64,000 nt of DNA from Methylobacterium sp. 10 (lineage in GTDB: Bacteria; Pseudomonadota; Alphaproteobacteria; Rhizobiales; Beijerinckiaceae). Location of the stretch: positions 3,094,035-3,158,034 of the forward strand of contig NZ_KI912577.1 in assembly GCF_000519085.1 (NCBI RefSeq), in the 5' to 3' direction. A program made the position numbers and the translations under genes. Each line of letters begins with the position of its first letter. The stretch's first letter is position 1. Below, one piece after another: positions 28,476 to 38,979 of the stretch. The notes beneath the pieces were generated by a model, which saw only the letters and a list, made by a program, of their open reading frames with translations, was not told the origin of the DNA and searched no databases.

Positions 28476-29216
28476 ATGGGCCAGAAAGTCAATCCGATCG
28501 GTCTACGGCTCGGTATCAACCGGACCTGGGACTCCCGCTGGTTCGCCCAGAAGGGCGAATACGCCAAGCTGATGCATGAGGACGTGGCCATTCGCGCCGC
28601 CCTCATGAAGCAGCTGAAGCAGGCGGCGGTCTCGAAGATCGTCATCGAGCGTCCGCACCGGAAGTGCCGCGTCACCATCCACTCGGGTCGTCCGGGCGTG
28701 GTTATCGGCAAGAAGGGCGCGGATATCGAGAAGCTGCGCAAGCTCGTCGGCACCCTGACCAAGGCTGACGTGACGATCAACATCGTCGAGGTGCGCAAGC
28801 CCGAGATCGATGCCACTCTGGTGGCCGATTCGATCGCCCAGCAGCTCGAGCGTCGTGTCGCCTTCCGTCGCGCCATGAAGCGCGCCGTGCAGTCGGCCAT
28901 GCGTCTCGGAGCCGAGGGCATCCGGATCAATTGCTCCGGTCGTCTCGGCGGCGCCGAGATCGCTCGCCAGGAATGGTACCGCGAAGGTCGCGTCCCGCTG
29001 CATACCCTGCGCGCGGATGTCGATTACGGCGTGGCGACTGCCTTCACGACCTACGGGACGTGCGGAATCAAGGTGTGGGTGTTCAAGGGCGAAATCCTCG
29101 AGCACGACCCGATGGCGCAGGACAAGCGCGCTCAGGAAGAAGGCGGCCGTTCGGGCGGACGTCGCGAGCGCGATGGCGAGGGTGGCCGCGAACGCGGCCG
29201 GCGCGAACACGCCTGA
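28476..29216 (+). CDS. rpsC: 30S ribosomal protein S3
   Basis: A 246-residue S3. [20 protein letters not shown] begins the protein; the KH domain holds [20 protein letters not shown] and the C-terminal domain [20 protein letters not shown]. The end is an Arg/Gly/Glu-rich tail of about 35 residues beyond the common core. AGGAGGACCTG precedes the ATG. Confidence 0.98.
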   Translation: MGQKVNPIGLRLGINRTWDSRWFAQKGEYAKLMHEDVAIRAALMKQLKQAAVSKIVIERPHRKCRVTIHSGRPGVVIGKKGADIEKLRKLVGTLTKADVTINIVEVRKPEIDATLVADSIAQQLERRVAFRRAMKRAVQSAMRLGAEGIRINCSGRLGGAEIARQEWYREGRVPLHTLRADVDYGVATAFTTYGTCGIKVWVFKGEILEHDPMAQDKRAQEEGGRSGGRRERDGEGGRERGRREHA

Positions 29217-29265
29217 GGCGTGATCGCGTACGCCCGTTAGCCATAGAAGGTGTTGAGAGGCTGCC

Positions 29266-29679
29266 ATGTTGCAACCCAAGAAGACCAGGTTCCGTAAGCA
29301 GTTCAAGGGTCGCATCCACGGTGCGGCCAAGGGCGGCTTCGACCTCAATTTCGGGACGTTCGGCCTGAAGGCCATCGAGCCCGAGCGTGTCACCGCACGG
29401 CAGATCGAGGCGGCTCGCCGCGCGATCACCCGTGAGATGAAGCGCCAGGGCCGTGTCTGGATCCGGATCTTCCCGGATGTTCCGGTCACGGCGAAGCCCA
29501 CCGAAGTCCGAATGGGCTCCGGTAAGGGTGCACCCGAGTTCTGGGCTGCCCGCGTGCATCCCGGACGTATCATGTTCGAAGTCGACGGCGTCGCCGAGGA
29601 CATCGCCAAGGAGGCTTTGCGCCTCGGTGCGGCGAAGCTCCCGATCCGCACGCGCGTCGTTCAGCGCATCGCTGACTAA
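29266..29679 (+). CDS. rplP: 50S ribosomal protein L16
   Basis: A 137-residue L16, a central-protuberance protein near the A site. [32 protein letters not shown] and [20 protein letters not shown] are typical. The ATG follows TGTTGAGAGG. Confidence 0.98.
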   Translation: MLQPKKTRFRKQFKGRIHGAAKGGFDLNFGTFGLKAIEPERVTARQIEAARRAITREMKRQGRVWIRIFPDVPVTAKPTEVRMGSGKGAPEFWAARVHPGRIMFEVDGVAEDIAKEALRLGAAKLPIRTRVVQRIAD

Positions 29680-29691
29680 GGGGAGGGGATC

Positions 29692-29907
29692 ATGAAGTCG
29701 TCACAGAGACAGTCGGATCTGGCCGCCCTGTCGCCCGATCAGTTGAACGATGAGCTGCTGAACCTGAAGAAGGAGCAGTTCAACCTGCGCTTCCAGGGCG
29801 CCACCGGCCAGCTCGAGAACGTCGCACGGGTCCGTGAGGTCCGCCGCGATATCGCCCGCGTTCGCACTCTCCAGCGTCAGAAGACGCTGAAGTCCGCGCA
29901 GGCTTGA
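29692..29907 (+). CDS. rpmC: 50S ribosomal protein L29
   Basis: A 71-residue L29. [20 protein letters not shown] and [18 protein letters not shown] fit the two-helix family. AGGGGAGGGGATC precedes the start. rpsQ begins 10 bp later. Confidence 0.96.
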   Translation: MKSSQRQSDLAALSPDQLNDELLNLKKEQFNLRFQGATGQLENVARVREVRRDIARVRTLQRQKTLKSAQA

Positions 29908-29917
29908 GGAGTACACC

Positions 29918-30178
29918 ATGCCGAAGCGCGTATTGCAGGGCGTCGTCGTTAGCGACAAGGGCGAGAAGACCATCGTCGTGAAGGTGGAGCGTCGCTTCAC
30001 CCACCCGGTGATGAAGAAGACCGTCCGTCGCTCGAAGAACTACCACGCCCACGACGAGACCAACGTCGCCAAGGTCGGTCAGACCGTGTCGATCGAGGAG
30101 TGCCGTCCGTTCTCGAAGACGAAGACCTGGCAGCTGGTCTCCGGCGCCACGTCGGATGCTCCCGCCGCCGAGGCGTGA
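29918..30178 (+). CDS. rpsQ: 30S ribosomal protein S17
   Basis: An 86-residue S17. [40 protein letters not shown] and [18 protein letters not shown] are diagnostic. It is the last gene of the S10 series; a very strong terminator follows 20 bp on, separating it from the spc series. Confidence 0.98.
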   Translation: MPKRVLQGVVVSDKGEKTIVVKVERRFTHPVMKKTVRRSKNYHAHDETNVAKVGQTVSIEECRPFSKTKTWQLVSGATSDAPAAEA

Positions 30179-30198
30179 ACCGACAGGTCGGACGTATC

Positions 30199-30232
30199 AA
30201 AAAGCGGGCGCAGTCTTCTGCGCCCGCTTTTT
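30199..30232 (+). terminator. Strong terminator ending the S10 operon
   Basis: A perfect 15-bp inverted repeat (30199-30213 with 30218-30232) with loop TCTT; the arms begin AAAAAGCGGGCG and end CGCTTTTT, so both T run and A run are built in. It is the strongest terminator in the window and splits S10 from spc. The following 150 bp before the AAA ATPase gene show no clear promoter boxes. Confidence 0.94.
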
Positions 30233-30384
30233 CGTGCATGCCGTATCGCTCCGGTTGCAGCGCCGACTTTATTTCGCCGGGGCGGTGTCTTCCCGCGGGT
30301 CCCGACCGACAGACTCGATGAGGAGTTTCCTGCGGATCACGGGGCCGCCGGCCCGGCGGAAGCTTCTGCCGAGGCGCGCCGACG

Positions 30385-31773
30385 ATGCGGGAAAACTCCA
30401 ACACCACCTGGCAGGTTCTGCTCGCCCTGTTCGGCGCCGAGGCGATCAATGGGATCATGAGTTCGCGCCGGCAGTTCGGCGTGCACCTCCTTCCCGACCT
30501 TCAAGCAGCCACGATCGACCGCCTCTCCCCGTTCCATCCCACTCTCATGGGCGTGCACCAGCCCCACGAGATGTTGCCGCTCACGATTTCCGCCCTGCTC
30601 GTTCGCAATGGCGACCAGGCCATCTCGATCACGCCGCTGCAGTATCGTGACATGGATGTGGGGGAGGAATCGCCCTACGCGACCCTCAACAACGGCCTGT
30701 GGCTGTTCAAGGCTGAAGGCCGTCCCGTCGCGGTGCTGCTGTCGCAATATGCGACCTATGCGGACGGCAAGTTCACGCAACTCGAAATCGCCACCTTGGC
30801 CGATACGGCATCCCTCCGGTTCGCCGGCGAGTTCCTCGCGGCGGCCCAGACTGCCGCGGCCAACTCGACCCTCTATCGGGGCAAGGTTCTCTCCTTCGAG
30901 ACCGGCTCTTCGTACTCGGGCATGAGGGCGGCGATGACCGTCCACAAGCTCCCTTACGTTGGACGGGACGCGATCATTCTCGACGATGCAACGATGGCGC
31001 GGCTCGACCGACACGTCTTCGAGTTCGACCGCCACAGGGCGGACCTCAAACGGCTCGGACAATCCACCCGCAAGGGGCTGCTCCTCTATGGGCCGCCGGG
31101 TACGGGCAAGACGCACGTCATCCGCTTCATCGCGGCGAACATGCCGGACCGCACCACGGTGCTGATCACCGCGGAGCAGGTCGGCAAGCTGTCGGAATAC
31201 ATGACACTCGCCCGCACCCTCCAACCGAGCATCGTCGTCCTGGAGGATGTGGATCTCGTCGGCCGGTCACGTGGGGACATGAACAGTCCCAATACGGAGG
31301 TTCTGCTGAACCGCCTGCTCAACGAAATGGATGGCCTGCACGACGACGCCGACGTGCTCTTCCTGTTGACCACGAACCGTCCCGCCGAGATCGAGGAGGC
31401 CCTGGCCTCCCGCCCGGGGCGGGTCGACGAAGCGATCGAGATCGCCAATCCCGATGCCGGATGCCGCACACGGCTCATCGCGCTCTACGGTGGGGCCCTC
31501 GCGTTCGAGGAAGGCGCCATCGAGGACGCGGTGACGCGTTCGGAGGGGGCCAGCGCCGCCTTTGTGAAGGAGGTGGTACGCCGCCTCGCCCAGGCCGCCC
31601 TCGCGGCCGGCAACGGGAACCAGGTCGACCGCGCGACCGTGTCGACGATCCTCGGCGAAGCCACGGGTAACGAGAACCGGATTGGCCGCAGGATCATAGG
31701 ACTTCCGGACACGGCCCGCAGCATCGGTGGACAGAAGACGCGGGCCTTCGACGAGTGCTGCGGTGGGGCCTGA
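30385..31773 (+). CDS. AAA-family ATPase inserted in the ribosomal cluster
   Basis: A 462-residue AAA ATPase of unknown role. The N-terminal 220 residues are not recognised. The classical AAA module runs from about residue 228: Walker A GPPGTGKT (236-243), Walker B VVLEDVD (284-290), sensor 1 Asn331 in LLTTNRPAEIEEAL, and arginine-finger candidates Arg343 and Arg346 in SRPGRVDEA. The pattern is that of Cdc48/FtsH-like AAA domains, but no protease motif (HExxH) and no transmembrane helix are seen, so it is probably a cytoplasmic remodelling ATPase. It sits between rpsQ and rplN, with its own upstream terminator and a 467-bp downstream gap. Codon use is as GC-rich as that of its neighbours. Confidence 0.85.
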   Translation: MRENSNTTWQVLLALFGAEAINGIMSSRRQFGVHLLPDLQAATIDRLSPFHPTLMGVHQPHEMLPLTISALLVRNGDQAISITPLQYRDMDVGEESPYATLNNGLWLFKAEGRPVAVLLSQYATYADGKFTQLEIATLADTASLRFAGEFLAAAQTAAANSTLYRGKVLSFETGSSYSGMRAAMTVHKLPYVGRDAIILDDATMARLDRHVFEFDRHRADLKRLGQSTRKGLLLYGPPGTGKTHVIRFIAANMPDRTTVLITAEQVGKLSEYMTLARTLQPSIVVLEDVDLVGRSRGDMNSPNTEVLLNRLLNEMDGLHDDADVLFLLTTNRPAEIEEALASRPGRVDEAIEIANPDAGCRTRLIALYGGALAFEEGAIEDAVTRSEGASAAFVKEVVRRLAQAALAAGNGNQVDRATVSTILGEATGNENRIGRRIIGLPDTARSIGGQKTRAFDECCGGA

Positions 31774-32240
31774 CCAGACACCCTCGGCGGCGGCACATGG
31801 CGGGGGACGGCGGCGGGGGAGGGCGGCGGGGCGGGACACCGAACCGGGCGAGAGGATTGCGGGCCGTCCGCCTTCCCAGGGCGGGCAGCCCGCAGGCGGT
31901 TGGTGACACCGCCGGCCGCCGGGTCGTCTCAGAGCGCATGGATTCGCCGCCGTGCGGGTCGTGACGGGACTGGTCGCGCGCGTCCCGGCAGCCCTTTCGC
32001 GGGCCCGAAAGCGAAGTTCGGTCTTGCACCTGTCCGAGCCATGATGTATCGGGCATTCCTTCGCGACAGTTGAGAAGGGTGTTCGCACCTTTCGGACGCG
32101 GTGACCGCGCCGGCGTGGCAAGCGCCGATTGCGCGGTCCTTCTATATGAGCCGGGGACATCAGATCCCCATCAGACGTCGTCCGCCGGACAATACCGTCC
32201 GTGTGCGGAAACCCGTCTGAAACAAGGAAAGGTCACTCTC
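31774..32240 (+). promoter_or_regulatory. Upstream region of the spc operon with candidate promoter
   Basis: A 467-bp gap without a supported gene. TTGCAC (32024-32029), 17 bp, TATCGG (32047-32052) is a candidate promoter for rplN onward; a TATATG at about 32146 could be a second -10 but has no good partner. A run of G tracts at 31815-31835 is noted separately. Because a terminator closes the S10 series, the spc series needs a promoter in this gap or inside the ATPase gene. Confidence 0.4.
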
Positions 32241-32609
32241 GTGATCCAGATGCAGACGAATCTGGACGTCGCCGACAATTCTGGTGCGCGTCGCGTGATG
32301 TGCATCAAGGTTCTCGGCGGGTCGAAGCGCAAGTATGCCGGAGTCGGCGATATCATCGTCGTCTCGGTGAAGGAGGCCATTCCCCGCGGCCGCGTGAAGA
32401 AGGGCGACGTCATGAAAGCCGTCGTTGTTCGCACCGCCAAGGAAGTGAAGCGCGCCGACGGATCCGTGATCCGGTTCGACAAGAACGCCGCTGTCCTGAT
32501 CAACAATCAGAAAGAGCCGATCGGCACCCGCATCTTCGGACCCGTGCCGCGCGAGTTGCGCGCCCGGAACCACATGAAGATCATCTCGCTCGCTCCGGAG
32601 GTGCTGTGA
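32241..32609 (+). CDS. rplN: 50S ribosomal protein L14
   Basis: A 122-residue L14, the usual length. [20 protein letters not shown] and [19 protein letters not shown] are typical. The start is GTG 32241; the next ATG is three codons later and would lose conserved residues. AAGGAAAGG lies upstream. The stop shares its last base with the rplX start. Confidence 0.97.
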   Translation: MIQMQTNLDVADNSGARRVMCIKVLGGSKRKYAGVGDIIVVSVKEAIPRGRVKKGDVMKAVVVRTAKEVKRADGSVIRFDKNAAVLINNQKEPIGTRIFGPVPRELRARNHMKIISLAPEVL

Positions 32610-32926
32610 TGGCTGCCAAGGTCAAGAAGGGCGACAAGGTCGTCATTCTCACCGGACGCGACAAGGGTCGTTCCGGTGAAGTCATCCAGGTGATGCCGAA
32701 GGAAGACCGTGCGCTCGTGCGCGGGGTCAATCTGGTCAAGAAGCACCAGAAGCAGACGCAGAACCAGGAAGGCGGCATCATCTCAAAGGAAGCCGCAATT
32801 CATCTGTCCAACATCGCGATTGCCGACCCCAAGGACGGTCAGCCCACGCGCGTTGGTTTCCGCATTCTCGACGACGGCCGCAAGGTCCGGTTCGCCAAGC
32901 GCTCGGGGGATCTGATCGATGGCTGA
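32609..32926 (+). CDS. rplX: 50S ribosomal protein L24
   Basis: A 105-residue L24, an assembly initiator. The KOW motif [20 protein letters not shown] and [20 protein letters not shown] are present. ATG 32609 overlaps the rplN stop by one base, and its end overlaps rplE by 8 nt. Confidence 0.97.
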   Translation: MAAKVKKGDKVVILTGRDKGRSGEVIQVMPKEDRALVRGVNLVKKHQKQTQNQEGGIISKEAAIHLSNIAIADPKDGQPTRVGFRILDDGRKVRFAKRSGDLIDG

Positions 32927-33485
32927 GAAGAACAACGACGCGTACACCCCTCGTCTGCGCAAGCATTACGATGAGGTCGTTCGCCAGAAGCTGATCGAAG
33001 AGTTCGGCTACAAGAACCCCATGCAGGTTCCGGTCATCGAGAAGATCGTGATCAACATGGGCGTCGGCGAGTCCACCGCCGATTCTAAGAAGGCCTCCGT
33101 CGCCGCCGGCGACCTTGCTCTGATCGCCGGCCAGAAGCCGGTCATCACCAAGGCCCGTAAGGCCATCGCGACCTTCAAGGTCCGCGAAGGCATGCCGATC
33201 GGCTGCAAGGTCACCCTGCGCAAGCATCGGATGTACGAGTTCATGGACCGTCTGATCACCATCGCGCTCCCGCGCGTTCGTGACTTCCGCGGCCTGAACC
33301 CCCGTTCGTTCGACGGCAATGGCAACTACGCGTTGGGCCTCAAGGAGCACCTCGTGTTCCCCGAGATCTCCTACGACAAGGCCGATGCCACCTGGGGCAT
33401 GGACATCGTGATCCAGACATCGGCTCGCACCGATGCCGAGGCGCGCGCGCTCCTGTCGCAATTCCGATTCCCGTTCCGGCAGTAA
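32919..33485 (+). CDS. rplE: 50S ribosomal protein L5
   Basis: A 188-residue L5, which contacts 5S rRNA and the P-site tRNA. YGYK-type core: [39 protein letters not shown] and [18 protein letters not shown]. It overlaps rplX by 8 nt. In E. coli S8 represses spc at this gene; a matching site was not identified. Confidence 0.98.
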   Translation: MAEKNNDAYTPRLRKHYDEVVRQKLIEEFGYKNPMQVPVIEKIVINMGVGESTADSKKASVAAGDLALIAGQKPVITKARKAIATFKVREGMPIGCKVTLRKHRMYEFMDRLITIALPRVRDFRGLNPRSFDGNGNYALGLKEHLVFPEISYDKADATWGMDIVIQTSARTDAEARALLSQFRFPFRQ

Positions 33486-33524
33486 GGGCTGAAAAGCGCT
33501 TAGACGCGGACACTGGAGAGAGAC

Positions 33525-33830
33525 ATGGCAAAGAAAAGCTCAGTCGAGAAGAACAACCACCGCAAGGAACTCGTGAAGCGGTTCGCCGCCAAGCGTAAGG
33601 CCCTCCTTGCTACGGCCAATAACGAAGGCCTCGAGATGGAGGAGCGCTTCGAGGCGCGCCTCAAGCTCGCGGAACTGCCCCGCAACTCGTCGGCGACCCG
33701 AGTCCGCAATCGTTGCGGCATCACGGGACGTCCCCGCGCTTTCTACCGCAAGATGGGCATCTCGCGTGTGGCGCTTCGGGAACTTGGCAATCGGGGTCTC
33801 ATCCCCGGTCTGGTCAAGTCCAGCTGGTAA
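33525..33830 (+). CDS. rpsN: 30S ribosomal protein S14
   Basis: A 101-residue S14 of the long, zinc-independent type: it lacks the CxxC pairs of short S14. The end [20 protein letters not shown] is diagnostic. GGAGAGAGAC precedes the ATG. Confidence 0.98.
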   Translation: MAKKSSVEKNNHRKELVKRFAAKRKALLATANNEGLEMEERFEARLKLAELPRNSSATRVRNRCGITGRPRAFYRKMGISRVALRELGNRGLIPGLVKSSW

Positions 33831-33842
33831 GGAGCAGACACC

Positions 33843-34238
33843 ATGGTCAACGATCCCGTGGGTGATATGCTCACCCGCATCCGCAACGGCCAGATGCGCC
33901 GCCGCAACGTCGTTCAGACGCCCGGCTCGCGTCTCCGTGCGAGCGTTCTCGACGTCCTCAAGGCCGAGGGCTACATTCGCGATTATGCCACGACCGATTT
34001 CGGCAACGGCCGCACCGAGTTCTCGATCGAGCTCAAGTATTATGACGGCCAGCCCGTCATCCGCTCGATCCAGCGCGTCTCGAAGCCCGGCCGCCGTGTT
34101 TATTCGGCCGTGACCGAACTTCCCCGCGTCGCCGATGGCCTCGGCGTCACCATCGTGTCCACCCCGCAGGGCGTCATGGCCGACCACGAGGCGCGTGAGC
34201 GCAACGTCGGCGGCGAAGTGCTCTGCAAGGTGTTCTGA
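33843..34238 (+). CDS. rpsH: 30S ribosomal protein S8
   Basis: A 131-residue S8. [18 protein letters not shown] and the C-terminal [20 protein letters not shown] with GGEVLCKVF are typical. In other bacteria S8 is the spc operon repressor. It begins 12 bp after rpsN. Confidence 0.98.
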   Translation: MVNDPVGDMLTRIRNGQMRRRNVVQTPGSRLRASVLDVLKAEGYIRDYATTDFGNGRTEFSIELKYYDGQPVIRSIQRVSKPGRRVYSAVTELPRVADGLGVTIVSTPQGVMADHEARERNVGGEVLCKVF

Positions 34239-34260
34239 TCTCGGACTTGGAGGAAAGGCA

Positions 34261-34794
34261 ATGTCTCGCGTAGGCAAGAAGCCCGTTCCCGTCCCGTCCG
34301 GTGTGACGGCCACGGTGACCGGTCAGACGGTAACGATGAAGGGCTCCAAGGGTGAGCTCAAATACGTCGTCCCCAATGTGGTGGACGTGAAGTTCGAGGA
34401 CGGCGCCGTCTCGGTGCTGCCCAAGAACCAGACCAAGGAGGCCCGCTCGCTGTGGGGCACCTCCCGGGCCCAGGTGGCGAACCTCGTCGAGGGCGTCTCC
34501 AAGGGGTTCGAGAAGAAGCTCGAGATCACCGGCGTCGGTTATCGTGCCGCCATGGCCGGCAAGGCCCTCAAGCTCTCCCTCGGCTACAGCCACGACATCG
34601 AGTACGCGATCCCGGTCGGGATCACGATCGCGGTGCCCAAGCCCACCGAGATCGTCATCTCCGGCATCGACCGGCAGGTGGTGGGACAGGTGGCAGCCGA
34701 GATTCGCGATTATCGCGGTCCCGAGCCCTACAAGGGCAAGGGCGTGCGGTACGCGGGTGAGTTCATCTTCCGCAAGGAAGGCAAGAAGAAGTAA
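34261..34794 (+). CDS. rplF: 50S ribosomal protein L6
   Basis: A 177-residue L6. [19 protein letters not shown], the two homologous halves and the end [20 protein letters not shown] are seen. ATG 34261 follows GGAGGAAAGGCA; the frame extends back inside rpsH but the family start is clear. Confidence 0.98.
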   Translation: MSRVGKKPVPVPSGVTATVTGQTVTMKGSKGELKYVVPNVVDVKFEDGAVSVLPKNQTKEARSLWGTSRAQVANLVEGVSKGFEKKLEITGVGYRAAMAGKALKLSLGYSHDIEYAIPVGITIAVPKPTEIVISGIDRQVVGQVAAEIRDYRGPEPYKGKGVRYAGEFIFRKEGKKK

Positions 34795-34806
34795 GGGCCG
34801 GCCATC

Positions 34807-35169
34807 ATGTCACGCAAAATCGATGCACTCGACCGCCGCAAGGCGCGTGTGCGCCGCGCGCTGCGGGCGGCGGCGAATGGACGGCCCCGGCTTTCGGTGT
34901 TCCGTTCCTCAAAGCAGATCTACGTCCAGGTCATCGACGACGCCGAGGGCAAGACCCTCGCCGCCGCCTCGACCCTCGACAAGGATCTGCGCCCGGGCCT
35001 GAAGACCGGTGCCGATACGGCAGCGGCCGCGGCTGTCGGCAAGCTCGTCGCCGAGCGCGCCAAGGCCGCCGGGGTCACCAAGGTGATCTTCGACCGCTCA
35101 GGCTACATCTATCACGGGCGCGTCAAGGCGCTCGCCGATGCCGCCCGTGAGGGTGGCCTCGAATTCTAA
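34807..35169 (+). CDS. rplR: 50S ribosomal protein L18
   Basis: A 120-residue L18, a 5S rRNA-binding protein. [20 protein letters not shown] and [20 protein letters not shown] are typical. rpsE follows after 93 bp. Confidence 0.98.
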   Translation: MSRKIDALDRRKARVRRALRAAANGRPRLSVFRSSKQIYVQVIDDAEGKTLAAASTLDKDLRPGLKTGADTAAAAAVGKLVAERAKAAGVTKVIFDRSGYIYHGRVKALADAAREGGLEF

Positions 35170-35262
35170 GACTAGGCGGGGAGGGGCGGCACAGGCCGTC
35201 CCTCGGACAAGCTATCAAGCGAGCGGGCTCCGCCGCCTGCGTTAGTGAGACAGGATTCAAAC

Positions 35263-35850
35263 ATGGCACGTGAACGGGAAGGCGGTGGCCGCGGCCGCCG
35301 CGATGAGCGCGAGGAGCGCGACAGCGAATTCGTGGACAAGCTCGTCCACATCAACCGTGTCGCCAAGGTGGTGAAGGGCGGCCGTCGCTTCGGTTTCGCT
35401 GCCCTCGTCGTCGTCGGCGACCAGAAGGGCCGCGTCGGCTTCGGCCACGGCAAGGCACGCGAAGTGCCGGAAGCCATCCGCAAGGCCACGGAAGCCGCCA
35501 AGCGCGGTCTCGTCCGTGTCGCCCTGCGCGAGGGCCGCACCCTCCACCACGACGTCTACGGACGTCACGGTGCGGGCAAGGTCATCCTTCGCGCCGCCCC
35601 CCAGGGTACCGGCATCATCGCCGGCGGCCCGATGCGCGCCGTCTTCGAGACGCTGGGCATGCAGGACGTCGTGGCCAAGTCGCTCGGCTCGTCGAACCCC
35701 TACAACCTCGTCCGCGCCACCTTCGAGGCGCTGAAGAACGAGGACAGCCCGCGCGCCGTGGCTGCCCGTCGGGGTCTCAAGGTGTCGACGCTTCAGGCTC
35801 GCCGTCGCGATGCCGATCCGTCCGACCTGTCCGAAGCCGCAGTCGCTTAA
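35263..35850 (+). CDS. rpsE: 30S ribosomal protein S5
   Basis: A 195-residue S5. An Arg/Glu/Gly-rich N-terminus is followed by [20 protein letters not shown] and [19 protein letters not shown], then [18 protein letters not shown] 35263 gives [12 protein letters not shown] 35245 is in frame but only adds six atypical residues. Confidence 0.97.
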   Translation: MAREREGGGRGRRDEREERDSEFVDKLVHINRVAKVVKGGRRFGFAALVVVGDQKGRVGFGHGKAREVPEAIRKATEAAKRGLVRVALREGRTLHHDVYGRHGAGKVILRAAPQGTGIIAGGPMRAVFETLGMQDVVAKSLGSSNPYNLVRATFEALKNEDSPRAVAARRGLKVSTLQARRRDADPSDLSEAAVA

Positions 35851-35862
35851 GGGGAGGGTGCA

Positions 35863-36054
35863 ATGGCAACGAAGACTCTCCGCGTCGAGCAGATCGGCTC
35901 GCCGATCCGCCGCGAGGGCGACCAGCGTGCGACGCTGATCGGCCTTAAGCTCAACAAGCTGCACCGGGTGGCCACGCTGGAGGATACTCCCTCCGTGCGC
36001 GGAATGATCCGCAAGGTGCACCACCTCGTGCGCGTCCTCGACGACGCGGCCTGA
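35863..36054 (+). CDS. rpmD: 50S ribosomal protein L30
   Basis: A 63-residue L30. [40 protein letters not shown] and [13 protein letters not shown] fit the family. GGGGAGGGTGCA precedes the ATG. Confidence 0.97.
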   Translation: MATKTLRVEQIGSPIRREGDQRATLIGLKLNKLHRVATLEDTPSVRGMIRKVHHLVRVLDDAA

Positions 36055-36065
36055 GGGAGGGCATC

Positions 36066-36563
36066 ATGAAACTGAACGAAATCCACGATAACGACGGCGC
36101 AACCAAGAACCGGATGCGCGTCGGCCGGGGCATCGGCTCCGGCAAGGGAAAGACCGCTGGTCGCGGCGTCAAGGGTCAGAAGGCCCGCACCGGCGTTTCG
36201 ATCAAGGGCTTCGAGGGCGGCCAGATGCCGCTTCACCGTCGCCTGCCCAAGCGCGGCTTCAACAACCTGTACTCCACGGACCTGAACGAGGTGAACCTCG
36301 GTCGCGTCCAGCAGGCTGTGGACGCCGGCCGTCTCGACGCTTCGGCGGTTGTCACGGTGGAATCCCTCGTCACCGCCGGAATCATCGCTCGTCCCCGTGA
36401 CGGCGTGAAGCTGCTCGGCGTCGGCGAACTGACCGCGAAGCTCTCCTTCGAGGTCACCCGCGCATCGAAGTCGGCGGTCGAGGCTGTCGAGAAGATCGGC
36501 GGCACGGTCAACGTCGCTTATGGTGCCGGCATCTCCACCCGCGGCAAGCCTTCCGCGGAATAA
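36066..36563 (+). CDS. rplO: 50S ribosomal protein L15
   Basis: A 165-residue L15. [40 protein letters not shown] and [19 protein letters not shown] are characteristic. secY follows after 149 bp, which holds no obvious terminator. Confidence 0.98.
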   Translation: MKLNEIHDNDGATKNRMRVGRGIGSGKGKTAGRGVKGQKARTGVSIKGFEGGQMPLHRRLPKRGFNNLYSTDLNEVNLGRVQQAVDAGRLDASAVVTVESLVTAGIIARPRDGVKLLGVGELTAKLSFEVTRASKSAVEAVEKIGGTVNVAYGAGISTRGKPSAE

Positions 36564-36712
36564 GTCTTCCGACGCCGCTGTTGCGTAGCGTCGGGGCAGA
36601 CTTTAAGTCGAAGCTCTGAGCGGCGGCCCGTGCGACCTGCGCGTGGCCGCCGTTTCAGTTTGTTCGGGGGTGCTTCAACCCCCAATCTGGATCGATTTCA
36701 GGAACGGGTGCC

Positions 36713-38050
36713 ATGGCCTCAGCCGCCGAGCAGCTTGCCGCGAACCTCAATTTCGGGGCCATCGCCAAGGCCGACGAGCTCAAGAAGCGCATCTGGTTCA
36801 CGCTGGGCGCGCTCGTGGTGTTCCGCCTCGGCACCTACATCCCTATCCCCGGCATCGACCCCGAGCAGTTCGCGCGGAACTTCCAGCAGCAGGCGGGCGG
36901 CGTCCTCGGGCTGTTCAACATGTTCTCCGGCGGTGCCGTCGAGCGCATGGCGATCTTCGCCCTCAACATCATGCCGTACATCTCGGCCTCCATCATCATC
37001 CAGCTTCTCACCTCGGTGATCCCGAGCCTCGAGACGCTGAAGAAGGAGGGCGAATCCGGCCGCAAGGTCATCAACCAGTATACCCGCTATCTCACGGTGG
37101 TGCTGGCGCTGGTTCAGAGCTGGGGCATCGCCTTCGGCCTCCAGAGTTCGAGCGCCGCGATCGATCCGGGCCCGTTCTTCATCCTGTCCACCGTCATCAC
37201 GCTGACCGGCGGAACCCTGTTCCTGATGTGGATCGGCGAGCAGATCACGTCTCGCGGGATCGGCAACGGCTCGTCCCTCATCATCTTCGCCGGCATCGTC
37301 GCCCATCTGCCCACCGCCATCGTCGGTGCGCTGGAACTGAGCCGGACCGGTGCGCTGTCCGCCGCCGTCATCCTGGGCGTCGGCCTCGCGGCCATCGTCC
37401 TCGTCTACTTCATCGTGTTCATGGAGCGGGCTCAGCGCCGGCTCCTGATCAACTACCCCAAGCGCCAGGTCGGTAACCGCATGTACGAGGGCCAGACCTC
37501 GTTCCTGCCACTGAAGCTGAACACCGCCGGCGTGATCCCGCCGATCTTCGCGTCGTCGCTGCTACTGCTGCCCGCCACCGTGGCGAGCTTCTCGGCCAAT
37601 AATGGCGGTACCGGGGTGCTGGCGACGATCACGACCTATCTCGGCCATGGCCGGCCGCTCTACATGGTTCTCTACGCGGCGCTGATCATCTTCTTCGCGT
37701 TCTTCTACACTGCGGTGGTCTTCAATCCGCAGGAGACGGCGGACAACCTGAAGAAGCAGGGCGGCTTCATTCCCGGCATCCGTCCGGGCGAGCGCACCGC
37801 CACCTTCATCGACAAGGTGCTGACGCGCATCACCCTCATCGGCGCGCTGTATTTGACTTTCGTCTGTCTTGTGCCGGAGATCCTGGCCTCCTACGCATCG
37901 GCAAGCCTCGGATTCGGCGGCACCTCGCTCCTCATCGTCGTCTCCGTGACGATGGATACGGTGGCTCAGGTCCATGGACATCTGATGGCCCACCAGTATG
38001 AGGGCCTCGTGAAGAAGGCGAAGCTGCGCGGTGCCACGCGGCGCCGCTGA
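36713..38050 (+). CDS. secY: Preprotein translocase subunit SecY
   Basis: A 445-residue ten-helix protein-conducting channel of the inner membrane. FRLGTYIPIPGIDPEQFARN opens TM1, FNMFSGGAVERMAIFALNIM is the plug/TM2 area, and GNRMYEGQTSFLPLKLNTAG and AQVHGHLMAHQYEGLVKKAK are conserved C-terminal blocks. It is the last spc gene and partners secE at 1187. Confidence 0.98.
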   Translation: MASAAEQLAANLNFGAIAKADELKKRIWFTLGALVVFRLGTYIPIPGIDPEQFARNFQQQAGGVLGLFNMFSGGAVERMAIFALNIMPYISASIIIQLLTSVIPSLETLKKEGESGRKVINQYTRYLTVVLALVQSWGIAFGLQSSSAAIDPGPFFILSTVITLTGGTLFLMWIGEQITSRGIGNGSSLIIFAGIVAHLPTAIVGALELSRTGALSAAVILGVGLAAIVLVYFIVFMERAQRRLLINYPKRQVGNRMYEGQTSFLPLKLNTAGVIPPIFASSLLLLPATVASFSANNGGTGVLATITTYLGHGRPLYMVLYAALIIFFAFFYTAVVFNPQETADNLKKQGGFIPGIRPGERTATFIDKVLTRITLIGALYLTFVCLVPEILASYASASLGFGGTSLLIVVSVTMDTVAQVHGHLMAHQYEGLVKKAKLRGATRRR

Positions 38051-38165
38051 GCCACCCGTGACGAAGCCGATAGACCAGGGCGATGCCGGAAGGCATCGCC
38101 TCCCTGCGCCCTGAACGCCTGAACCATAACGCCCGAAGCGGCTACCGGACGAGGACAACGACGCT

Positions 38166-38768
38166 ATGCGGATCATTCTGCTCGGACCACCTGGAGCCGG
38201 CAAGGGAACCCAGTCGGCCCGGATCGTCGAGCGTTTCGGCATTCCGCAGCTTTCCACGGGCGACATGCTGCGCGCGGCCGTGGCTGCGGGAACACCCGTC
38301 GGCCTCGAAGCGAAGTCGATCATGGAAAGTGGCGGGCTCGTTCCGGATTCCGTCGTGGTTGGAATCGTCGCCGACCGGATCGAGGAGGCGGATGCCCGCC
38401 CCGGCTTCATCCTCGACGGGTTCCCCCGTACGGTGGAGCAGGCCGCGGCCCTGGACAGGATGCTGGCCGAGAAGAACCTGTCGCTCGACACGGTCGTTGA
38501 GTTCGCAGTGAACGAAGAGATCCTGGTCGGGCGCATCGCCAAGCGCGCAGCCGAGACCGCGGCACGCGGGGAACCCGTCCGCAAGGATGACACGCCGGAA
38601 GTGTTCAAGACTCGCCTCGCCGCTTTCCGCGCGCAGACGGCGCCTCTGTCGGCTTATTATTCGAGCCTCGGCATGCTTCGGACCGTAGACGGCATGAAGC
38701 CGGTGGACGACGTGACAAACGAGGTGATGGCTCTCCTCGAGCCTCTGGCCAGCACCACCGCGTCCTGA
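38166..38768 (+). CDS. adk: Adenylate kinase (short form)
   Basis: A 200-residue adenylate kinase (ATP + AMP = 2 ADP). The P-loop is [37 protein letters not shown] and the AMP site [17 protein letters not shown] are clear. The LID is the short type, without zinc cysteines. adk after secY is a common bacterial order. The 115 bp before it show no terminator. Confidence 0.97.
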   Translation: MRIILLGPPGAGKGTQSARIVERFGIPQLSTGDMLRAAVAAGTPVGLEAKSIMESGGLVPDSVVVGIVADRIEEADARPGFILDGFPRTVEQAAALDRMLAEKNLSLDTVVEFAVNEEILVGRIAKRAAETAARGEPVRKDDTPEVFKTRLAAFRAQTAPLSAYYSSLGMLRTVDGMKPVDDVTNEVMALLEPLASTTAS

Positions 38769-38979
38769 ATTCTTCGTCCCGTTGGACGTTGACAATATCG
38801 TCGGCCCGCGCTAGCAGGCCGTTATTCGTCCATGCGTGATGGGTCTGGAGTGCCTTGGTTCAAGAGGCGCTGCGGGCCGATTTGTCGTTATGGGCGGCGC
38901 GCAGGGGCCGGCCTCCACCGGACGCGCGTGACACAGCAGGGCCGGACCGCAGCGTCCGAGCGCCCAATGGAGTGAGACC

